From: an uncultured Collinsella sp.
GTDB taxonomy: Bacteria > Actinomycetota > Coriobacteriia > Coriobacteriales > Coriobacteriaceae
DNA length: 10,808 bases
Direction: 5' to 3'
NCBI GenBank assembly: GCA_900544425.1
Contig: UQUX01000058.1
Location: 1-10,808 of the forward strand
Shown here: positions 5,614 through 10,808 of the stretch, one piece after another
Layout: each line of letters starts with the position of its first letter
How positions within the stretch are numbered: position 1 is the stretch's first letter
The notes under the pieces: model-generated
Database searches by the model: none
Told to the model about the DNA's origin: nothing
What the model saw: the letters and a program-made list of their open reading frames with translations, nothing else
Program-made: the position numbers and the translations under genes

Positions 5614-8600
5614 ATGAAAGCGAATTCAGAAAAAACTAAGCAGAGTAAAAAAGCGACGCGCCGTGTACTGGCAGGCGTTTTGTGCGGAGCCTCCGTGTTG
5701 AGCCTGGTACTGTCGCTCGTCATGCCCCCAATCTCGCAGGCCATTGCCAACGATGCCCCGGCAGATTCTACCGAGAAAACTGTGATGGGGGGGGGTTCCT
5801 CAAGTGAGTCTACTGATGTAGACAACACCAACAACGGGGATGCCGAAAAGCAGGATAGCGTCGAGACCGACGAAAATGCCCCTGAAGTGGATTCGCTGTC
5901 TGACGACACTGAAGCAAAGGGTGCTGAACAGCCTGCCGACAATAGTGCTAACGGTGAGAACGCAATCGCGCTTGCCGGTGAGATTGTTAACGGCTATACC
6001 ACAATACAGGGCGATGTTACCAATACACTCCGCAGTGGTGGCAAATATTGTCTGACGGGCGACGCTTGTTCGACCACGCCGATTAAAATTGAACAAGACA
6101 CTACGATCGACCTTGCAGGCCACAAGCTTTATTACCACACTGGTAAAGACGACGCGTTCATTACGGTGACGAGCGGCGTGCTTACCATCGAAGACACTGC
6201 CGAAGCGGTCGATGAGTCTTCGACTGTCATCAAGAACCCCGGCGAGCCTGCAACTATGGCATGGACCGGTGACAACAACGGTACTCCTCAGAGCCTAACC
6301 TATTATGAAACCACGAGCACGCCTAATGAAGATAAACTCGGCACCACCGAGACTACGACTAGGCATGTTGTCAGCGGTTTCGGCGCAATCGTTGCCGCAT
6401 CCGACGGTGGTTCGGTCAAACAAGTCATTTCGGTTGCGGACGGCAGTACGCTTAACCTCAACGGAGGCATGATCACAACGCCTCGTACCCTGGGCAACGA
6501 CGGTCACGTTATTCTCTCTCAGGGCGCTGTCAATATTTCTGGCGGTTACGTCACCAACGGCAACGGCGGTGGCTGGGGCGGTGGTCTGTGCATAACGGGC
6601 GCGAATGCCAGCCTCGTAATGACTAGTGGCGTGATTGCGGGAAACCAGGCTGCTTCTGGCGGTGGCATCTTCGCTAACAATGGCGCGGTGCTGAAGCTTT
6701 CCGGCGGTGTCATCTCGGGTAATGCAACATATGTCAAAGATATCTTCGATGGTTATAGCGTCAACGCCGGCGGCTACGGTGGCGGTGTTTATACCCAGAG
6801 TGCAACCGTAACCATCAGTGATTCTGCCAATATAACTAACAACCGAGCTGAAGCTCGCCTCGCTAATAAAGAGCTTAACAACAAAGGTCTCCTCGGTGGC
6901 GGCGGAATTGCATCGCACGGTGGAACGCTGTCCATGACGGGTGGCTCCGTTACTGCCAATTACTCCCATGAGGCCGGCGGTGGAATCTACGCTGGCCTCC
7001 CCGGGCAGGGAGTTGGATTCGCCATGTCCAGCGGTTTTATTGCGGGCAATAAGTCCGATAATGCCGAGGGCGGTGGCCTCCGTATTTCTGGCGGTACTAC
7101 CGGCGTTATTAATGCGGAAAATGCATCAAACAGGGTTTACATCACCAACAACAAGACGATGACGGGTGAGAAACGTGGCGGCGACTGGGGCGGTGGCGGT
7201 GTCTTTATCCAGAAGGGCGGCAGGCTCAATATTTTCAAGACGCTGATCACTAATAATCGCGCCGGTGGCTGGGGCGGTGGCGTCGGTGCTTGTCCTACGG
7301 GCGAGACAATCGTTTCGCACTCAAGTGGCGCTGCTATCTATGACAACGCAGATAACGTTGATCAAAATGGCAATAAGCTGACAACCGTTGATCAAAATGG
7401 CAATGTGGTACCAACGTATCATTATTCCGCTGGCGGCGACAACAAAATTGAAGACCGCGATGAAATAAATTACGTTACTCCTGACTTCAAAAACGCCGGC
7501 CATAAGGATTTCTTCCTGGTGCGTAATAAAGATGGTGCGAATTCGACAATTGCTGTCGTGCTCGGCAAGATGCTCGGTGGCGGCTCGGCTGGCTGGCAGG
7601 GCACTCGCGATGGTGAGAAGATAACCATCGATGCCAATGGCGGTGCCGAGGCTAAGTGGATGTTCGGTTTGGAGGCCCATCCGAATGGAGAGGCCGTAAA
7701 AAAGGCGCAGGCAGAGGCTACGACCGTCATCAGTGGCAACTACTCTTACACCCACGGTGGCGGCATCATGACCAACGGCGATCTTGTCGATGGCGAGGTC
7801 AGTGATCTGAGCGTTTATCCGAGCATGAAGCTCAATGCCACCAAGGTGCTTGTGGATGCAAAGGAAGACAAGCAAAGCCTTAATGGGCACGAGTACAAGT
7901 TTCAGCTGCTGCGCCAGAAGGTTAACGGTACCAAGGCACCTTCTTGGAAAGATGACGGCACGTTAGATATGGGCGATTGCAGTGGTGCGGGTGAGGCGAC
8001 TGTTGATCAATCAAACGGCAGTATCACCTTCGACTCTGGCAAGGACTATTCTTCAGGGAAATACGTTTTCTATCTCGTTGAGGAACCCATCAGCGGCCAA
8101 AACGAATTAGACATCAAATTCGATAAGACAATTTACAAGATCGAGGCAACAGTTGAGGACGATGCATCCCACTCTGAAACGCTCATGGGGTTCACGATTA
8201 ACTATTACAAGGTAAAAACGGTAGCCGTCTATAAAAAGGCCGAGGACAATAAGAGCTTCGTATCACTTGGTTCCGGAGACTATTCCGTTGGGTACTCAGA
8301 GGACAAAACAGCGGCTACGGTTACTATCGGTGGCAGTGATAACCCGACCTTTACCAACAGAATCGTGCCCTATACCTCTAGCGGCTCCTGGATTCCTAAG
8401 GCGACCAAGGTCGTTAAGGGTGGCGAGATGAAGGAGTTTACGCTTCAACTTGCGACCGATGACAGTTTTCAGAGCATTATTCGTGAGGACAAAACTACTG
8501 GCGATAGCAAGGAGCAGACGCTTTCGTTCTTAGATGACTCTGGTAAGGGGATTGTGTACTCGCTCTCTGATATCACGACGAATCCCTACGTCGCGGGCGA

Positions 8601-8991
8601 CTCCACGGGCCGTGGCGCTTCCAAGACCTTCACGTACTTTGTGCGCGAGAAAACCGATGGTTCGCTGTTCTCGCACTACAAGTACGACAAGTCGGTCTAT
8701 CGATTTGATGTCACGATGACGGACCAAAAAGACAGAACAATCAAGGCCACCACGGTAACCTACACCAAGATCAAGGGCGTCGACGGTAAACCGGTGAACG
8801 ATACGCCCCATGAACTCACCGACAAGTCCACCCCCACCTTCACCAACACCTACTCCACTTCTTTGCCCCTTTCTGGTATGTCGGGCGTCACTCTGACGTA
8901 CCTTGCCGGCGCGGCGGTGCTTTGCGCTGCTGCGGCCTGGATGCACATTCGTCGCAAGGCGAATGCGAAGGGAGGCGAGCGTCGTGAATAA
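5614..8991 (+). CDS. Sortase-anchored beta-helix adhesin / pilus tip protein
   Basis: This is a 1125-residue surface protein, probably an adhesin at a pilus tip or on the wall. Residues 1-45 are a signal peptide with a Lys/Arg-rich start, a hydrophobic core (18-37) and likely cleavage after A43-I44-A45. Residues 46-115 are an acidic Ser/Asp/Glu-rich linker containing the glycines coded by the G-run. Residues about 116-620 look like a right-handed parallel beta-helix. GGG(I/V/L) occurs eight times, near 322, 349, 389, 428, 455, 486, 526 and 554, alternating with ITNN or IAGN turns, which recalls Chlamydia Pmp repeats. Residues about 739-916 and 929-1079 resemble FctA/Spy0128-type pilin domains. 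Candidate isopeptide residues are K744, E824 and N915 in the first and K932, E1012 and N1078 in the second. The sorting signal is LPLSG (1084-1088), a hydrophobic segment and an Arg/Lys tail. GGAGG (5601-5605) sits 8 bases before the ATG. Codon use is more AT-rich than in neighbouring genes, which suggests the helix module was acquired. The bound ligand is unknown. Confidence 0.85.
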   Translation: MKANSEKTKQSKKATRRVLAGVLCGASVLSLVLSLVMPPISQAIANDAPADSTEKTVMGGGSSSESTDVDNTNNGDAEKQDSVETDENAPEVDSLSDDTEAKGAEQPADNSANGENAIALAGEIVNGYTTIQGDVTNTLRSGGKYCLTGDACSTTPIKIEQDTTIDLAGHKLYYHTGKDDAFITVTSGVLTIEDTAEAVDESSTVIKNPGEPATMAWTGDNNGTPQSLTYYETTSTPNEDKLGTTETTTRHVVSGFGAIVAASDGGSVKQVISVADGSTLNLNGGMITTPRTLGNDGHVILSQGAVNISGGYVTNGNGGGWGGGLCITGANASLVMTSGVIAGNQAASGGGIFANNGAVLKLSGGVISGNATYVKDIFDGYSVNAGGYGGGVYTQSATVTISDSANITNNRAEARLANKELNNKGLLGGGGIASHGGTLSMTGGSVTANYSHEAGGGIYAGLPGQGVGFAMSSGFIAGNKSDNAEGGGLRISGGTTGVINAENASNRVYITNNKTMTGEKRGGDWGGGGVFIQKGGRLNIFKTLITNNRAGGWGGGVGACPTGETIVSHSSGAAIYDNADNVDQNGNKLTTVDQNGNVVPTYHYSAGGDNKIEDRDEINYVTPDFKNAGHKDFFLVRNKDGANSTIAVVLGKMLGGGSAGWQGTRDGEKITIDANGGAEAKWMFGLEAHPNGEAVKKAQAEATTVISGNYSYTHGGGIMTNGDLVDGEVSDLSVYPSMKLNATKVLVDAKEDKQSLNGHEYKFQLLRQKVNGTKAPSWKDDGTLDMGDCSGAGEATVDQSNGSITFDSGKDYSSGKYVFYLVEEPISGQNELDIKFDKTIYKIEATVEDDASHSETLMGFTINYYKVKTVAVYKKAEDNKSFVSLGSGDYSVGYSEDKTAATVTIGGSDNPTFTNRIVPYTSSGSWIPKATKVVKGGEMKEFTLQLATDDSFQSIIREDKTTGDSKEQTLSFLDDSGKGIVYSLSDITTNPYVAGDSTGRGASKTFTYFVREKTDGSLFSHYKYDKSVYRFDVTMTDQKDRTIKATTVTYTKIKGVDGKPVNDTPHELTDKSTPTFTNTYSTSLPLSGMSGVTLTYLAGAAVLCAAAAWMHIRRKANAKGGERRE
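5787..5795 (+). repeat. Run of nine G inside the adhesin gene (candidate phase switch)
   Basis: Nine consecutive G residues span codons 58-61, coding Met(G)-Gly-Gly-Gly. In the given sequence the frame is open. With one more G, the reading frame meets TGA at 5805-5807. With one fewer, it meets TAG at 5819-5821. Runs of this length slip during replication in known contingency genes. The run is in the disordered linker, where a few more or fewer glycines (steps of three) would be tolerated. Confidence 0.75.
7351..7410 (+). repeat. Tandem duplication of 30 bases in the adhesin
   Basis: GTTGATCAAAATGGCAAT occurs at 7357-7374 and 7387-7404, exactly 30 bases apart, giving two 10-residue units with the core VDQNGN. 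The shared 18 bases are identical at DNA level, which suggests a recent in-frame duplication. It lies after the last beta-helix turn, in what looks like a linker. Confidence 0.75.
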
Positions 8992-10654
8992 GAAAGTTTG
9001 CTCCTTCCCGATCTTGTTTGCGCTGCTTGCCCTCCTGATCGGCACCTGCGCGGTTGTGTTCCCCGCTTCCGCGCAGGCCGCGCCGACCTCGACCGGTTCC
9101 ATTACGGTGAGCGGCACCGTGGCGCGCAGCTACGACGCCTACCAGATCTTTAGCGCCAACGTCGTCGACGGCGACAGCGACGCCAAGATCGCCACCGACC
9201 TCGCCTGGGCAAGCGACGCCGTGCGCGACGCCGCGCTGCCTGTGCTGCACAGCGCTGGCATGCCCAATTCCCAGACCACCGCGCAGGAAGCCGCCGAGTG
9301 GCTCAACGCCGATTCTCACCTTTCGAGCGCGCTGAGCGCACAGCTCGCTCGTTCCCTCCAGAGCTCTGGCGCCGAGCCCGTGGCCCTTAACGCGGGCACG
9401 GCGGCCGAGCTGCCCTGCGGCTACTGGCTCATCGTCGCCGACGACGACGCCATCGCCCAGAACGAGGCCGGCACCGCGCCGATCATGGCCCTGGTCGGCG
9501 GCAGCGCCGTCGCCGTCAAGCCCAAGGCCGCGACCCCCAAGGTCCAAAAGCACGTGCTGGAGGACAGCACCGCCGCCTGGCAGAAGGCCGCCGACGCCAC
9601 GGTCGCCGACGACCTGTACTGGCGCCTCTCTGCCACGGTCCCAGCGGTGCTCACGGCCTACGACACCTATACGGTGCGGTTTGTCGACACCATGAGCGCG
9701 GGGCTCGACCCCTCCAAGGTGGCCGCGAGCATGCATGTGTACGTGGCGGCGGGCGCGGACGGCGGCTTTGACGCGGTCCAGACCGGCAAGGACGGCCGCG
9801 CCGGTACCGAGCCCGCGAAGGGCTGGGCCGACATCACGGCCCAGTGCGCCACCAAGGTAGCGGCCGACGGTAAGACCTTCACCGTGCGCACCGGCGACCT
9901 GATCGCCGCGCTCGGCGGGGCCGACGCCTTCGCCGCGGGCGCCCGCGTGGTCGCCGTGTACAACGCGCCGCTCGCCAGCGGCTGCAACCACGGCATCGCG
10001 AAGGGCAACCCCAACGAGGTCTACCTGCGCTACCCGCGCTCTCCCTTTGCCGACCAGTCCGGCGACGCCGGCTTCACCCACACGCCGAGCGATGATGCGT
10101 GCGCCTACACCTGGGATCTCGCGCTCACCAAGCGCGGCAGCGACGGCGACAAGCCGCTTGCCGGGGCGGTCCTGAGCATCGCCGACGACCGCGGTCGCAC
10201 GCTGGCGGCCGACGGCACGTGGGATGCAGAGGGCAAGGCCACCGTCACCACGGGCGAGGACGGCCGCGTGACCGTCTCAGGCGTGGATTCGGGCAAGCTG
10301 GAGGTCCGCGAGCTCAAGGCGCCCAAGGGCTACACCGCCTTCGAGGGCACGCGATCCGTGACGGTCAAGGCCAAGGGCCTGGACGTCGACCAGGTGGTCG
10401 CTGCCAAGCCCAAGCTCACCATCACGGCCGAGTCGCCCCTGCGCGCCGACAGCGCGGACGGGTCGACGGGCAGCCTGGAGGCGTCGCTCATCAACACGCC
10501 CGCCGGCACACCCCCTAGCATTACCACCGGAGGCTTTATGCCCTCGACTGGCGATATGGCAATGTACGCCGCGGCCGCCGCAGCGGTCGCCGGAGCTGCG
10601 CTCATCGTGGTCGCGCTCCTGGTCAAGCGGGGAGGTGGCAGCCATAAAGAGTAG
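8984..10654 (+). CDS. Isopeptide-type fimbrial pilin, sortase-anchored
   Basis: This 556-residue wall-anchored pilin is the likely backbone or an ancillary subunit of the pilus. Residues 1-32 are a signal peptide ending A30-Q31-A32. The mature N-terminal domain starts GSITVSGTV and carries the YDAYQIF stretch typical of fimbrial pilins. VAVKPK (176-181) resembles the pilin motif, whose lysine (here K181) is joined to the next subunit by a class C sortase, though the usual Trp and Tyr are absent. Residues about 186-350 form an isopeptide D2 domain, with K189 or K186 and N344 (in NPNEVYLRY) the likely bond partners. Residues about 375-505 form a SpaA/CnaB domain with an E-box-like LEVRELKAPKGY (E443), K383 and N504. 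MPSTG (519-523), a membrane segment and a KR-containing tail complete it. Four cysteines (145, 288, 334, 373) are in the mature part. The GTG at 8984 has GGGAGG (8970-8975) upstream and overlaps the adhesin stop by 8 bases, so translation is probably coupled. Backbone versus basal role is uncertain. Confidence 0.88.
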   Translation: MNKKVCSFPILFALLALLIGTCAVVFPASAQAAPTSTGSITVSGTVARSYDAYQIFSANVVDGDSDAKIATDLAWASDAVRDAALPVLHSAGMPNSQTTAQEAAEWLNADSHLSSALSAQLARSLQSSGAEPVALNAGTAAELPCGYWLIVADDDAIAQNEAGTAPIMALVGGSAVAVKPKAATPKVQKHVLEDSTAAWQKAADATVADDLYWRLSATVPAVLTAYDTYTVRFVDTMSAGLDPSKVAASMHVYVAAGADGGFDAVQTGKDGRAGTEPAKGWADITAQCATKVAADGKTFTVRTGDLIAALGGADAFAAGARVVAVYNAPLASGCNHGIAKGNPNEVYLRYPRSPFADQSGDAGFTHTPSDDACAYTWDLALTKRGSDGDKPLAGAVLSIADDRGRTLAADGTWDAEGKATVTTGEDGRVTVSGVDSGKLEVRELKAPKGYTAFEGTRSVTVKAKGLDVDQVVAAKPKLTITAESPLRADSADGSTGSLEASLINTPAGTPPSITTGGFMPSTGDMAMYAAAAAAVAGAALIVVALLVKRGGGSHKE

Positions 10655-10762
10655 CTGGCAGCCCCACAGAGAGCGGGGCGAGACGTAGCGAAGTAGATGC
10701 TAAGACGCAGACAGACAGATTTAGATCAAATGGAATTCGAGCAGAAAGCAGAGGAAAAGAAG

Positions 10763-10808
10763 ATGAGCATGAGCAAGAACATCGCACGCCTGGCAGTAAC
10801 GGCGGGCC
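10763..10808 (+). CDS. Start of a third secreted protein, probably a pilin (partial)
   Basis: ATG at 10763 follows GAGGA (10751-10755) with 7 bases between and opens a frame running off the window end. Only 15 codons are visible, reading MSMSKNIARLAVTAG, the beginning of a typical signal peptide with a positive start leading into a hydrophobic core. An in-frame ATG at 10769 is an alternative start. It lies 108 bases after the preceding pilin stop, with no good terminator between; only a weak 5-bp GCCCC/GGGGC pair at 10661-10679 is present. The same operon is therefore likely. A major pilin is the obvious guess, but the visible part cannot show it. Confidence 0.6.
   Translation, partial: MSMSKNIARLAVTAG

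Noticed and set aside
8888..10081. Open frame of 397 codons on the minus strand opposite the second pilin
   Set aside because: It is a shadow of a certain gene with strong third-position GC, and the glycine-, alanine- and valine-rich translation shows no family motif.
1..10808. tRNA or rRNA genes
   Set aside because: No cloverleaf with a TTCGANNC-type arm and no rRNA-like stretch was seen on either strand.

Overview
The window reads as chromosomal DNA of a GC-rich Gram-positive gut actinobacterium. The best guess is a Coriobacteriia member such as Collinsella. The grounds are GC-rich coding sequence with strong GGAGG-type ribosome sites, a MoaC-MobB fusion, sortase-anchored pilins with isopeptide-type domains, and families of short hairpin repeats between genes. 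This placement is inference and no search was run. All supported genes are on the + strand.

Layout. 1-55 is the edge of a hairpin repeat. 56-186 is a leader that can fold into three stems. 187-2533 is a two-gene molybdenum cofactor unit, moaA followed 4 bases later by a fused moaC-mobB. 2534-2798 holds two terminator-like hairpins and possible control sites. 2799-4079 is an MFS exporter-like gene. 4080-4286 holds a second copy of the window-edge repeat, a strong terminator and a promoter. 4287-5108 is a Cof-type HAD phosphatase. 5109-5613 is a long, AT-rich, gene-free control region. 5614 to the window end is a surface pilus operon: a 1125-residue beta-helix adhesin or tip pilin, a 556-residue isopeptide pilin whose start overlaps the adhesin stop by 8 bases, and the first 15 codons of a third secreted protein, probably another pilin. 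A pilus sortase would be expected just downstream, outside the window.

The most interesting part is the pilus operon. The adhesin gene carries a run of nine G residues at codons 58-61, just after the signal peptide. Gaining or losing one G brings in a stop codon within about a dozen codons, which is the layout of a phase-variable on/off switch. Upstream lies a pair of identical 9-base direct repeats (ACCGTTCAC) separated by 12 bases, the geometry bound by LytTR-type response regulators. A separate promoter nearby has a perfect dyad touching its -35 box. The overlap of the two pilin genes means that switching off the adhesin could also lower the second pilin.

A second theme is a set of four intergenic hairpins that share a GGG(G)NCAGG-like loop while their stems vary with compensating changes. 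They look like a dispersed structured repeat family that also serves as terminators.
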